Part shown: positions 36,949-45,502 of the stretch, one piece after another
Layout of the letters: each line of letters opens with the position of its first letter
Position numbering within the stretch: the stretch's first letter is position 1
Assembly (NCBI GenBank): GCA_023227945.1
Contig: JALOCC010000001.1
Span: 1 to 64,000, forward strand
Length of the DNA: 64,000 nucleotides
Direction: 5' to 3'
Source of the DNA: Candidatus Omnitrophota bacterium
GTDB taxonomy: Bacteria > Omnitrophota > Gorgyraeia > Duberdicusellales > 4484-171
Program-made: the position numbers and the translations under genes
The notes under the pieces: model-generated
Seen by the model: the letters and a program-made list of their open reading frames with translations, nothing else
The model's database searches: none
Told to the model about the DNA's origin: nothing

Positions 36949-38658
36949 TTAAAACCGCCAGCTGAACTCAACCCAAGGATGCGCACGGTTGCCATCCGAA
37001 GGAAGCTTGCCGAGCGGATAACCCATTTCAAATTTCAAAGATAAATCTTTTACGTTAAATCTTACGCCGTATCCCCAACCGCGAAGAGTGTCGCTCTTTT
37101 CTTCTCCGGCCTGAGGGTTGTTAAGGCGGCTGTTCGCCCAGTCATAAAAACAGACCAGCCTTACGGCATCATAAAGCCGGCTTCCGGTTGTAGGCACCAT
37201 TATGCCTTTAGGCAAACCATACACGGGAAACGACCACTCCGCAGAAGAATATATTCCCTTATCTCCCGCAAATTCACCCGGGCCGTAACCACGCACGCTT
37301 TGCGCGCCGCCGATTTGAAACTGCTCTGCCGCGGCTAAATTATAATTGGAAAGCTGCGCGGAATTTTTTAATAAAAGGGATGAAGAAAAAGGCATTGGCT
37401 GCAACCTGTAGAAGTTAAAAACTCCTTTAACGAACTGGCCGCCGGCACCAACGCGCGATGCCTTGGAGTCTTTCGCGGTTAAGCCGCCCCACATACGCGG
37501 TATGCCTACGTCTATTTCAGGAGTAATAATCGTTCTGCCAAACTTATCCGTAATATCAATGTCCAGGCCATTTTTGATAACCCGCATTTCGTCACGGGAA
37601 GATTCTGCGCCGGAAAGATAGTTTTTAATATCTTTATAATCAAAGCCGAAATTATATCGTAAATCAAGTATCCTGTTTTCAAATACGGCCCGGTTTACGA
37701 ATATACCGGCGATATTGGCCTTGCCTACGGCACTTAAAGCGCGAAATTCCTTTCCCAGCACCAAACGGCTATAAGAATAATAACCGCCGATTTCTGTTTT
37801 TTCGTTTACCGGATAGATATATCTTACGTTTTTTAAGCTATAAAGGCTTTTTTGCGACATTTGATATTTAAGGTACAACTTGTCATCAAATCCCAATAAA
37901 TTATTATTTTCATAAACAAATGCCCATCGGTTTTTTTCCATATAGCGGGAACCGAAATTATCATAGTCAAAACCTATATGTATGGGGAGCCTATCCTTTA
38001 CCTCTATTACTATGTCGGTTGTGCCGGGCTCAACACCGGGGACTAAAATGGCTTTCGCCATTCTGTCGGGGTTTTCATTTATATAGGTAAGAGAATTTTG
38101 GAGGATATCGTAATCGAAGTAATCTTTCGGTTTAAGTTTAATTTTTTTTTCCAACAAAGATGTGCGGAAGTAGCGGTTTCCTTTAATATCGATTTTACCC
38201 ACTTTGCCTTCAATAATTTTTATTGTCAGAATACCGTCTTTAATGGTCTGCGGCGGAAGATAGGCGCGGGAAGTGGTATAACCTTTCTTTCTATAGCTTT
38301 CGGTTATTTTATCGGCAATCTTCTGCATTTCAGAAAGAGCCAGGTCTTTGCCTTCATATCCGGAAACTATACCTTTTAACTCCTTCTCTGAAAGCAAGGT
38401 AGCGCCTTCAACGACTATTTTCTTTATCTGGACTTTTTTGGTATCTGCAGGCAGAGGCGCTTCCTTAACGGGTTCTTCTTTAATTTCCGGCTTTTTCTTT
38501 TTCGTTTGAATTTGCTGCTCGATTGCCTTTTGCTCTTCAAGGGCTCTGTCACGCTGTTCAGTAGCTCCTATTGTCTGCGACGGCGGCACTGTTTGGGCAA
38601 ATGCGCCAAAAGATAAGATAATTATAGCAGTAAAAATTGAAGCGATTTTTAAGTTCAT
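36949..38658 (-). CDS. TpsB/ShlB-family outer-membrane secretion barrel
   Basis: This is the dedicated pore for the giant TpsA encoded next door. A signal peptide ends near AFAQ (residue 22). A charged helix/linker (EEQKAIEQQIQTKKKKPEIK) is followed by POTRA domains at about 72-147 (QIKKIVVEGATLLSEKELKG) and 148-225 (KIDIKGNRYFRTSLLEKKIK). The 16-strand barrel region ends in FSWRF with the outer-membrane C-terminal phenylalanine. The barrel-lid motif SVRGYGPGEFAGDKG is near residue 452. AAGGAGAGGG precedes the ATG. Length 569 aa is standard. Confidence 0.93.
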   Translation of the reverse strand: MNLKIASIFTAIIILSFGAFAQTVPPSQTIGATEQRDRALEEQKAIEQQIQTKKKKPEIKEEPVKEAPLPADTKKVQIKKIVVEGATLLSEKELKGIVSGYEGKDLALSEMQKIADKITESYRKKGYTTSRAYLPPQTIKDGILTIKIIEGKVGKIDIKGNRYFRTSLLEKKIKLKPKDYFDYDILQNSLTYINENPDRMAKAILVPGVEPGTTDIVIEVKDRLPIHIGFDYDNFGSRYMEKNRWAFVYENNNLLGFDDKLYLKYQMSQKSLYSLKNVRYIYPVNEKTEIGGYYSYSRLVLGKEFRALSAVGKANIAGIFVNRAVFENRILDLRYNFGFDYKDIKNYLSGAESSRDEMRVIKNGLDIDITDKFGRTIITPEIDVGIPRMWGGLTAKDSKASRVGAGGQFVKGVFNFYRLQPMPFSSSLLLKNSAQLSNYNLAAAEQFQIGGAQSVRGYGPGEFAGDKGIYSSAEWSFPVYGLPKGIMVPTTGSRLYDAVRLVCFYDWANSRLNNPQAGEEKSDTLRGWGYGVRFNVKDLSLKFEMGYPLGKLPSDGNRAHPWVEFSWRF

Positions 38659-38704
38659 TTTCCCTCTCCTTTCTTATGCTGAGCTTTATTTTATGATTGG
38701 GCTT

Positions 38705-38733
38705 ATTCTATAGTCAGGCAAAGACAATGTCAA
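38705..38733 (-). promoter_or_regulatory. Promoter of tpsB
   Basis: TTGACA (38733..38728), a 17-base spacer and TAGAAT (38710..38705) lie about 47 bases before the tpsB ATG. They are back-to-back with the FIST promoter in the same 217-bp divergent gap. Confidence 0.65.
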
Positions 38734-38839
38734 TATAATTTTTCCCTGCTCCTGAAAACTATTCCGTACACCGCAAAAGCGCAAAATGGCCGCAAGAACG
38801 CAAAACGCATGCTAAAAATTACCTGCTACAAGAAAAATA

Positions 38840-38868
38840 TTGACTATTGCATCGCTCTGCTTTATTGT
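38840..38868 (+). promoter_or_regulatory. Promoter of FIST-kinase-GGDEF operon, predicted leaderless
   Basis: TTGACT (38840-38845), a 17-base spacer and TATTGT (38863-38868) place the transcription start at or next to the ATG at 38876. There is no Shine-Dalgarno sequence. Confidence 0.6.
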
Positions 38869-38875
38869 AAATACA

Positions 38876-40000
38876 ATGGAAGAAAAATTTGCCATAGCGT
38901 CCAGCGAAAAGAGAGGCGAAGAAGCTGCCAAAGAGCTTTCTTTAAAAATAAAGTCCGTTTTTCCTAAGGCCGTCAAGGACATATTTTTATTTTTTACGCC
39001 TCAATATAACCCGCACGAAGCCTTAAAAACTATAAATTTTACTTTAAAGCCCCGGAAGATAATTGGCCTGCAAAGCCCGTTTCTTAATTTTGAAGACCGG
39101 ATACTGGAAGAAGGCATGGTTGCTTTTGCCATAAATAAAGAGAATACAGAGTTTACGGAAGTTTTTATAAAAGAAGATTCGACGCAAAAAATAGAATCAG
39201 AGCTTCGGATGTTTTTGAAAAAATATTCCCATGAAAAAGAAGTTATTTTTTCTTTCTTATCGCATAATTTTAATTATCGTAATTACCTGCGCGGGCTGGA
39301 GCTTGCAATAGGAAAATCTTTTAACGTCTTTGGGGGAGGCTACATTAGAAAATATGCCACGAAGAATTATCAGATAGTAAATAATACGGTAACCGAAGGC
39401 CTGGTTAACATAATCGGCGGCGGCATACAAGAAACATCGTTAAGCATCGCCGGGTTTATCCCTTTGGGCAAGCCTTTTACAATCACAAAAGTTATGGCGC
39501 AAGAAAGCATAATAATGGAAATAAACGGCAGGCCGGCCATAAATATATACAGGGATTATCTGGAAGATAAATTCAATACTTTCATAAAAAATTATCTTTT
39601 CTCGCTATATCCGCTTGGCGTCTATTATAATGACGATATACATTTAATAAACGTTATCGAATGTTTAAAAGACGGCTCTCTCGCCTGCATTGGGAATCTT
39701 AAGGAAGGCGTAAAGGGGCATATAATGTTTTTCCATCCACAAGCCCTGCTTGATGAGCTTAAGAAAAAACTTGGATTCATAAAGAGCCATGGAGAAGGTT
39801 TGGTATTTATGGTAAACTCTATGTTGAGAAAGCGGGTATTGCGGGAATACGCATACGAAGAGAGCCGCGTTATCAAGCAGCTGCTCGGGGATAAATTCAA
39901 AATAATAGGCATATATGCTGATTACTCTTTTTTCTCTGAAGCAGAGAGAAGAGAAATAAACCTTGAAGCCGGAAACATATTAATGACGTTATGGAAATGA
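38876..40000 (+). CDS. FIST-domain sensory protein
   Basis: The protein consists of FIST_N (about residues 15-215; FGGGYIRKYATKNYQIVNNT) and FIST_C (about 220-365), an input module for small ligands. It has no TM or output domain. I start at ATG 38876 (MEEKFAIASSEK); a longer TTG frame begins inside the -35 box. The stop overlaps the kinase start by ten bases, so it is most likely the sensor for that kinase. The ligand is unknown. Confidence 0.82.
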   Translation: MEEKFAIASSEKRGEEAAKELSLKIKSVFPKAVKDIFLFFTPQYNPHEALKTINFTLKPRKIIGLQSPFLNFEDRILEEGMVAFAINKENTEFTEVFIKEDSTQKIESELRMFLKKYSHEKEVIFSFLSHNFNYRNYLRGLELAIGKSFNVFGGGYIRKYATKNYQIVNNTVTEGLVNIIGGGIQETSLSIAGFIPLGKPFTITKVMAQESIIMEINGRPAINIYRDYLEDKFNTFIKNYLFSLYPLGVYYNDDIHLINVIECLKDGSLACIGNLKEGVKGHIMFFHPQALLDELKKKLGFIKSHGEGLVFMVNSMLRKRVLREYAYEESRVIKQLLGDKFKIIGIYADYSFFSEAERREINLEAGNILMTLWK

Positions 40001-41469
40001 ACACAACATTATCCTCTATGGGGCCCATTATAGGTTCGGCGATTTTTCTATGTTTCGTGATAGTTTTTCTTGTTATTTATATTATAAATAAGCTGCAATT
40101 TATAAATATCCTCAAAAGAAATATCGAACACCTTAATAAAACAATCCGGGAGCTTGATTATCAGGCAAAACTAATAATCAAGGGCGATATGGAGCTGAAG
40201 CTCTACCAGGAAGAAGTGGAAGATAAACTCAACAAGCTTACTCTTCTTAAAAATCTCATAATATCTTCACTGCACATTCTGGATAAAGAAAACCTTTTTT
40301 CGCAAGTAGACGATAAAACGATAAATGACCTGGGTTTTAAAAAGGGCCTGATACTCACAATGGAAGGCGAGGTAAAATTAAGTGTCGGCTTTGAACCCAA
40401 GGAAATAGATGCACTAAAAGATTTCGTAAAATATAAAAAGAACTTCATCCAGGCCATACCATTAATTTCATCCGATACCGAAGCCGGTGCGGAATTGATA
40501 ACTACCCTTCAAACAAAAGATTTTCTAATCGCTCCGATAAAAGCGCGGGAGAAAATATATGCCGTGTTTGTTTTGGCCAACCTGGTTATGCCAACGGATG
40601 TCAGGCGCGCGGAAAAAGAAATTTTTTCAATTATCTGTATGTATCTTGGCCAGTGCCTCGACAACATTCAGCTTTTTGAAGAAATCTATAATGCAAAAGA
40701 TGAGCTTGAGAAGAAAGTAAAAGAAAGAACCAATGAATTAGTTAAGAGCTTACGCGAGATAGAAGCAATTAGCCGGGCAAAATCGGATTTTATCTCCGGC
40801 GTATCGCATGAATTGCGCACCCCTCTTACTTCAGTAAAAGGTTTCTCTTCGCTCTTGGTTGCTGAAAAATTCGGAAAGCTCCCTGAAGAAGCCAAGAAGC
40901 GCCTTGAGACAATAGATGAAAATGTTGATAAGCTTGTAAATATGGTCAATACTCTTTTGGACATCGCGCGTATCGAATCGGGGAAAACAGAAGTAAAAAT
41001 AGCTCCTGCCGATATCGCAAAATCAATCAGGGATGCGGGCGAATTCCTCTCCCCTCAAATGCAGGCAAAAGCAATAAAATTAGTTTTGGATACACCGGAG
41101 ACACTTTTGGTCTACATGGATAAAAACCTTATTGACCAGGTATTTATAAACCTGCTTGGAAATGCCATTAAATTCACGCCCAACGGCGGGCAGATAAAAA
41201 TAAGTGTTAAGGCAACCGGCAATCAAGCTGTTGTTGCCGTAGCAGATACAGGCTATGGAATAGAGAAAGAAAATTTGGAAAAGATTTTTCAGGAATTCTT
41301 TAGGGCAGATAATGCAGTAAATGCTATGGCAAAAGGAACGGGGCTTGGCCTATCTCTTGTAAAAAGAATTATCGAAATACACAAAGAAAAAATATGGGTC
41401 GAATCAGAAATTGGAAAAGGCAGCACCTTTTATTTCACGCTTAAATTGGCGAAGGAAAAGAACATTTAA
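39991..41469 (+). CDS. Sensor histidine kinase with TM, GAF-like and HATPase domains
   Basis: One TM segment (residues about 12-33), a coiled coil and a GAF-like region (about 90-225) precede a HisKA domain, with the phospho-accepting histidine in SHELRTPLTSVKGFSSL (about residue 272). The ATP-binding domain shows NLLGNAIKFTPNG, DTGYGIEKENL and GTGLGLSLV boxes. There is no periplasmic sensor, consistent with input from the overlapping FIST gene. The likely partner is the REC-GGDEF regulator 70 bp downstream. Confidence 0.92.
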   Translation: MEMNTTLSSMGPIIGSAIFLCFVIVFLVIYIINKLQFINILKRNIEHLNKTIRELDYQAKLIIKGDMELKLYQEEVEDKLNKLTLLKNLIISSLHILDKENLFSQVDDKTINDLGFKKGLILTMEGEVKLSVGFEPKEIDALKDFVKYKKNFIQAIPLISSDTEAGAELITTLQTKDFLIAPIKAREKIYAVFVLANLVMPTDVRRAEKEIFSIICMYLGQCLDNIQLFEEIYNAKDELEKKVKERTNELVKSLREIEAISRAKSDFISGVSHELRTPLTSVKGFSSLLVAEKFGKLPEEAKKRLETIDENVDKLVNMVNTLLDIARIESGKTEVKIAPADIAKSIRDAGEFLSPQMQAKAIKLVLDTPETLLVYMDKNLIDQVFINLLGNAIKFTPNGGQIKISVKATGNQAVVAVADTGYGIEKENLEKIFQEFFRADNAVNAMAKGTGLGLSLVKRIIEIHKEKIWVESEIGKGSTFYFTLKLAKEKNI

Positions 41470-41477
41470 AATGGAAA

Positions 41478-41529
41478 AGGTTAAGGTTGAGGTTAAGCTA
41501 TAATATACTCTTGACCTCAACCTTAACCT
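41478..41529. repeat. Perfect palindrome, GGTTAAGG family
   Basis: AGGTTAAGGTTGAGGT (41478-41493) pairs exactly with ACCTCAACCTTAACCT (41514-41529). It separates the kinase and response-regulator genes. Confidence 0.8.
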
Positions 41530-41540
41530 GAGTTTATATT

Positions 41541-42479
41541 ATGGTTAAATTAAAAATAATGGTCGTTGACGACGACCCTGATATTTTGGAACTTCTCAAG
41601 GCAACCCTGGAAGAAGAATACGAAGTTATCAGTGCCGCCCTTGGCAACGAAGCTATAGAAAAATTAAAAAGCCAGGTGCCTGACCTATTGGTTTTAGATT
41701 ATATGCTTCCTGACATTCAGGGGCCGCAAATATGTAATATTTTAAGAAAAGACCCGCTGCTTGTGCATTTGCCCGTGCTGATGCTGACCGGCAAAGGAGA
41801 AATCGAAGATAAGGTAAAAGGGCTTGAGTCAGGTGTTGATGATTATATGGTAAAGCCTTTTTCACCGCAGGAGCTTACTGCGAGAGTGCGAATGCTTATA
41901 CGGCGGTCGAATATCAATTTAGACGCAAACCCTTTAACGCGGCTTCCCGGAAACGTTTCAATAAACCGCGAACTGGATGAAAAGATAAAAAGCAAAGAAA
42001 AGTTTGCCGCGCTTTATATCGATTTGGATAACTTCAAAGCGGTAAATGACTACTACGGCTTTGAAAGAGGCGACGAGGTAATAAAAGAAACCGCCCGCAT
42101 TTTAATCGATGCCATTTCAAAAGAAGGCACCACAAAAGATTTCATCGGCCATATCGGCGGAGATGATTTCTTTATCATAACCTCTCCGGAAAAGGGCGAA
42201 GAAATAGCAAAAAAAATAATAAGTGATTTCGATAAAGTATCTCCCAAATTTTTTGATGAAAAAGACAGGATAAAAGGCTTTATCGAAACAAAGGGGCGTG
42301 ACAACGAAATACATAAATTCGGATTTATTACTATCTCTGTGGGAATAATAACCAACTTATACAGAGAGTTCACGCATACCGCACAAATAAGCTCGCTCGG
42401 AGCAGAAGTTAAGGGGTTTGCCAAAAAATTCGCTCAAAGTAAATATATTTTCGACAAAAGAACCGAGCAGAAATACTGA
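41541..42479 (+). CDS. Response regulator with GGDEF-type diguanylate cyclase domain
   Basis: The receiver domain (residues 1-120) has the acidic pocket VVDDDPD, the phospho-acceptor aspartate in LLVLDYMLPD (about residue 53), MLTGKG and VKPFSP. A second domain (about 130-305) is GGDEF-like: TRLPGNVSINRELDEKIKSK, YIDLDNFKAVNDYYGF, then GHIGGDDFFII. The signature is GGDDF instead of GG(D/E)EF, so cyclase activity is possible but not certain. It completes a FIST-kinase-regulator cassette divergent from tpsB. Confidence 0.88.
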   Translation: MVKLKIMVVDDDPDILELLKATLEEEYEVISAALGNEAIEKLKSQVPDLLVLDYMLPDIQGPQICNILRKDPLLVHLPVLMLTGKGEIEDKVKGLESGVDDYMVKPFSPQELTARVRMLIRRSNINLDANPLTRLPGNVSINRELDEKIKSKEKFAALYIDLDNFKAVNDYYGFERGDEVIKETARILIDAISKEGTTKDFIGHIGGDDFFIITSPEKGEEIAKKIISDFDKVSPKFFDEKDRIKGFIETKGRDNEIHKFGFITISVGIITNLYREFTHTAQISSLGAEVKGFAKKFAQSKYIFDKRTEQKY

Positions 42480-42481
42480 AT

Positions 42482-42522
42482 ACGAATTACCACGAATTTG
42501 AAACGAATTGCCACTAATTAAA
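42482..42522. repeat. Solitary arm of CACGAATT-family repeat
   Basis: Words ACGAATTACCACGAATTTG and ACGAATTGCCAC occur without a matching opposite arm nearby. The endonuclease gene begins about 90 bases later and may have split or replaced the other arm. Confidence 0.45.
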
Positions 42523-42609
42523 ACCTATTTAAATAGTTCCAAAAAATAAATATAGTTGTCAGAGTAACGGTTGTATGATATATATAATCTTCCTAAAAAT
42601 AAACATAGT

Positions 42610-43341
42610 ATGCCAAAATTAGAAGTTAACGATAATTTTTTCAAAAATTGGTCACCAGATATGGCTTATGTTTTAGGTTTGATTACCGCTGATGGATGCC
42701 TCATAAAACATAAAAATGGCCATAGGAGTTTGGATATTACTTTAAAAGATAAAAGATTACTGGAAGATATTAAAAAACTATTAAATTCCGAGCACAAAAT
42801 AGGTAAAAAAACCAGAGGATACCGTCTACAAATTAAAAACAAAACTTTGTATAATGATCTTTATAGCTTAGGGCTAACTCCAAGAAAATCTAAAACTATT
42901 AGGTTCCCTGCCGTACCTCCGAAATATCTTTCTGATTTTGTACGAGGTTATTTTGACGGTGATGGCAGCGTTTGCGTATGGAAAGAAAAACGCTGGAAAA
43001 ATAGTTTACAAATCAGAACAACTTTTGTTTGCGGGAGCTTACCTTTTTTAAAATCATTAAAAACCAATCTCTCTGAATATGGCGAACTAGATAAAGGTAA
43101 AATATGGGGAGGAAACAAAAACAACAGAGCGGCTTATGAGCTTCATTACGGGATAAATGATAGCTTAAGATTGTTTAATTTTATATATAAACCTCAAAGC
43201 TTTCCCTATTTAAACCGAAAAAAACAAAAGTTTGAGTTCTTTATAAAATCAAAAAATAATTTTCCATCTGCGAGAGTGGCGGTCAACAACCTTTGCCAAA
43301 GGCAAAGCTTCTTTAATGTTGTTGCCCGCATAAGCTATTAA
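42610..43341 (+). CDS. LAGLIDADG homing endonuclease
   Basis: Two LAGLIDADG helices are visible: MAYVLGLITADGCLI near residues 19-33 and SDFVRGYFDGDGSVC near residues 106-120. The metal-binding aspartates are intact, so one chain forms a full nuclease. I chose the ATG at 42610 (MPKLEVNDNFF) over a TTG at 42571. It is free-standing, not inside an intron or intein, and sits 57 bases before tRNA-Leu. Its C-terminal codons (ARVA) are written by a 13-bp copy of that tRNA's 5' end, followed by a hairpin. Confidence 0.85.
   Translation: MPKLEVNDNFFKNWSPDMAYVLGLITADGCLIKHKNGHRSLDITLKDKRLLEDIKKLLNSEHKIGKKTRGYRLQIKNKTLYNDLYSLGLTPRKSKTIRFPAVPPKYLSDFVRGYFDGDGSVCVWKEKRWKNSLQIRTTFVCGSLPFLKSLKTNLSEYGELDKGKIWGGNKNNRAAYELHYGINDSLRLFNFIYKPQSFPYLNRKKQKFEFFIKSKNNFPSARVAVNNLCQRQSFFNVVARISY
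43270..43324 (+). repeat. 13-bp copy of tRNA-Leu 5' end plus hairpin
   Basis: GCGAGAGTGGCGG (43270-43282) is identical to the first 13 bases of tRNA-Leu (43398-43410). It is followed by CTTTGCC/GGCAAAG and CAACAAC/GTTGTTG stems. This is att-like architecture. Confidence 0.65.
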
Positions 43342-43397
43342 ACTAAATAAATTTCTTGTAGAAGCAAAAAGTTTTTGACCAAACTGAAAACTATGTA

Positions 43398-43481
43398 GCG
43401 AGAGTGGCGGAATTGGCAGACGCATTAGCTTGAGGGGCTAACGGTAGCAATACTGTAGGGGTTCAACTCCCCTCTCTCGCA
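43398..43481 (+). tRNA. tRNA-Leu (GAG)
   Basis: It is a class II tRNA with acceptor GCGAGAG/CTCTCGC, D-arm, anticodon stem TTAGC/GCTAA around TTGAGGG (anticodon GAG), a long variable arm and T-arm GGGG TTCAACT CCCC. The 3' CCA is not encoded. Confidence 0.95.
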
Positions 43482-43489
43482 TGTTTTAT

Positions 43490-43555
43490 TTATTAACGTT
43501 TAGCGGGTAACGTATAGTATTGAATTACTAAACGCTCTACGCTAAACGTTAATAA
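43490..43555. repeat. Palindrome, AACGTTTAGCG family
   Basis: TTATTAACGTTTAGCG (43490-43505) pairs perfectly with CGCTAAACGTTAATAA (43540-43555). It lies between convergent tRNA-Leu and rex and may terminate both. Confidence 0.8.
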
Positions 43556-43580
43556 AATGGTTAAATAGTTTTCCTCGGTA

Positions 43581-44222
43581 CTACTGCAAGTTTACTCTTT
43601 CCAAAAGCTTCAATCTATAGGTAAGATAAGTTAGCTGGCAAGAAAAATCCACATCCTTAAGGATAATGTCTTGCGGCAAAGCAAGTTTTACCGGTGCAAA
43701 ATTTAAAATGGCGCGTATTCCGCATCGATATAAATTATCTGAAATTTCTTTTGCATTTTCTTTTGGTACCGTTATTATCGCAATTCGGATATTTTCTTTC
43801 TTTATTATATTCTGAAGCTTCTCAAGGCCGTAAATTTTTATTCCGTTATAAGTTTTGTTTTGTTTATTTTTATCAACATCAAAGGCAGCCTTTATGCATA
43901 TACCCTGGTCGCGAAAACCTTTATAAAAGGAAAGGGCTCTGCCTAAATTGCCGAAACCCACAACGCAAACATTCCACTGCTGATTTAAACCGAGTATCTC
44001 TTTTATCCGGTCAATAAGCTCAAGGCAGGAATATCCCACGCCCTTTTTGCCGAAATGCCCGAAATAGGAAAGGTCTTTTCTTAATTGATGATGGCTTATT
44101 TTAAGAAAATCGGCGAGCTGGCGGCTTGATACTACTTTTTTCTTTTCTTCAAGAAAATAAATAAGGGCGCGCAGGTAATAAGATAGGCGTATGATGGTTT
44201 CTTCGGGAATTTTTTTGTCCAT
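43581..44222 (-). CDS. rex: Redox-sensing transcriptional repressor Rex
   Basis: Rex senses the NADH/NAD+ ratio and represses fermentative and respiratory genes. The winged-helix N-terminus (VVSSRQLADFLKISHHQLRK, DLSYFGHFGKKGVGY) and the Rossmann domain with VVGFGNLGRAL are clear. The C-terminal domain-swap helix ends YRLKLLERV. I start at MDKKIPEETI (44222); upstream codons fall in a palindromic repeat. No canonical Rex operator is visible nearby. Confidence 0.95.
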   Translation of the reverse strand: MDKKIPEETIIRLSYYLRALIYFLEEKKKVVSSRQLADFLKISHHQLRKDLSYFGHFGKKGVGYSCLELIDRIKEILGLNQQWNVCVVGFGNLGRALSFYKGFRDQGICIKAAFDVDKNKQNKTYNGIKIYGLEKLQNIIKKENIRIAIITVPKENAKEISDNLYRCGIRAILNFAPVKLALPQDIILKDVDFSCQLTYLTYRLKLLERVNLQ

Positions 44223-44225
44223 TGA

Positions 44226-44398
44226 TTTATTAAATAACCAATAACCAAGATACAAGATACAAACAATATTCAAATTCCAATAACCAATGACCGAACGGAA
44301 ACATTGATTTTTGTTTGATTATTGAGATTTGGTTATTGGTCATTGTTTGGTTATTGTATCTTGGAGCTTGGTTATTTCTCCAGCTATTTTAATTATTT
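44226..44398. repeat. Word palindrome, AACCAAGATACAAGATAC family
   Basis: The left arm AATAACCAATAACCAAG...ACAAACAAT is mirrored by ATTGTTTGGTTATTGTATC and TTGGTTATTTC on the right. It is nearly the same as 62989-63140 and the inner part of 51085-51370. Confidence 0.85.
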
Positions 44399-44406
44399 AT
44401 GGGTTG

Positions 44407-45393
44407 TTAGCATATGCGGGGCAAGTTAAACGAGTGTGAGAAATCAAGGATTCGCTCTCCTCCGGAAACTGTTTCAAGCACGACACCTTTTACGTTATCA
44501 TCTATCTCTCCTATTATTGATGCGGATTTGGAGGTTTTCTTTAAAAAATTTAAAACTTTCCTTGAAATTTTATCCGGCACAATAAGAACCGCTCTTCCTT
44601 CGCAGGCAAGATAATAAGGGTCTATTCCTAATATTTCGCAGGCAGCTTTCACGTCGCGCCGAACCGGTATATTTTCTTCGAAAATTCTTATTCCTTTTTT
44701 GCTTCCTAAATAGATTTCATTTAAAACGCTCGCGATTCCTCCCCGCGTTGGGTCACGCATAAAATTAATTTGCGGGAATTTCATCCATAGTGAAGTAACC
44801 AGCTTTTTTAAACTCTGACAATCGCTTTTTATGTTAAATTCGAAAATCTTTTTACGGCTGAGCATAACGCTTATTCCGTGCTCGCCGATTGAACCTGTAA
44901 CAATTATCTTATCTTTATTTTTTATATTTTTAAAAGAGGGGTTGGCATTCTGTATTTTTTCCCCTATGCCTGATGTGCTTATAAAAATTTTGTCTGCTTT
45001 TCCACGTTCAACCACTTTAAAGTCTCCGCTTACTATATCAACCTTAGATATGCGGGAGGCCAGATTTATTGAATTTACTATTCTTATAAGGTCGGATTTT
45101 AAAAACCCCTCTTCGACAATCATGGCTAAACTTAAATATTTAGGGATTCCTCCACTAACACAAATATCGTTTACTGTGCCGAAGACGGAAAGTTTACCTA
45201 TGTCGGAACCGGGGAAAAATATAGGGTCTACAGTAAAAGAGTCACAGCTATAAACAAATTTTCCTATGGTTGCTGCATCTGTTAACTGCGCAAGGATAGG
45301 ATTAGAAAGTTTCTTTAGGAAAACTTCTCTAATTAAATTGTAGCTCGCTTTCGTGCCTTCGCCGTGTTTTAGGGTTATAATTTCTTCGTTCAT
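44407..45393 (-). CDS. hypE: [NiFe]-hydrogenase maturation protein HypE
   Basis: HypE dehydrates the carbamoyl group delivered by HypF to form the cyanide ligand of [NiFe]-hydrogenase. The AIR-synthase/PurM fold shows TDAATIGKFVYSCDSFTVDP, FGTVNDICVSGGIPKYLSL and FMRDPTRGGIASVLNEI. The protein ends in PRIC, with the cysteine that carries the thiocarbamate/thiocyanate, which separates it from SelD and ThiL. I start at ATG 45393. No other hyp gene or hydrogenase subunit lies in the window; rex is the neighbour. Confidence 0.94.
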   Translation of the reverse strand: MNEEIITLKHGEGTKASYNLIREVFLKKLSNPILAQLTDAATIGKFVYSCDSFTVDPIFFPGSDIGKLSVFGTVNDICVSGGIPKYLSLAMIVEEGFLKSDLIRIVNSINLASRISKVDIVSGDFKVVERGKADKIFISTSGIGEKIQNANPSFKNIKNKDKIIVTGSIGEHGISVMLSRKKIFEFNIKSDCQSLKKLVTSLWMKFPQINFMRDPTRGGIASVLNEIYLGSKKGIRIFEENIPVRRDVKAACEILGIDPYYLACEGRAVLIVPDKISRKVLNFLKKTSKSASIIGEIDDNVKGVVLETVSGGERILDFSHSFNLPRIC

Positions 45394-45423
45394 AATATTT
45401 ATAAGTAGAAGGAGCAACTAATT

Positions 45424-45500
45424 GATCCTAGATGCCAGATGCTGGATGCTCGTTGTCCTTGTTTTTTACGAGTATCAAGCATCTAGCATCAAGCATCTAT
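45424..45500. repeat. Word palindrome, GATGCTAGATGC family
   Basis: TAGATGCCAGATGCTGGATGC with TCGT pairs with ACGA...AGCATCTAGCATCAAGCATC. The loop is T-rich. Confidence 0.75.
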
Positions 45501-45502
45501 AT

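Noticed and set aside
44226-44398. Possible CRISPR array
   Set aside because: The repeated words are degenerate and arranged as a palindrome, with no constant repeat, regular spacers or cas genes nearby.
44407-45393. Selenophosphate synthetase or ThiL instead of HypE
   Set aside because: The protein ends in PRIC and has HypE-type PurM motifs; the SelD Cys/Sec loop is absent.
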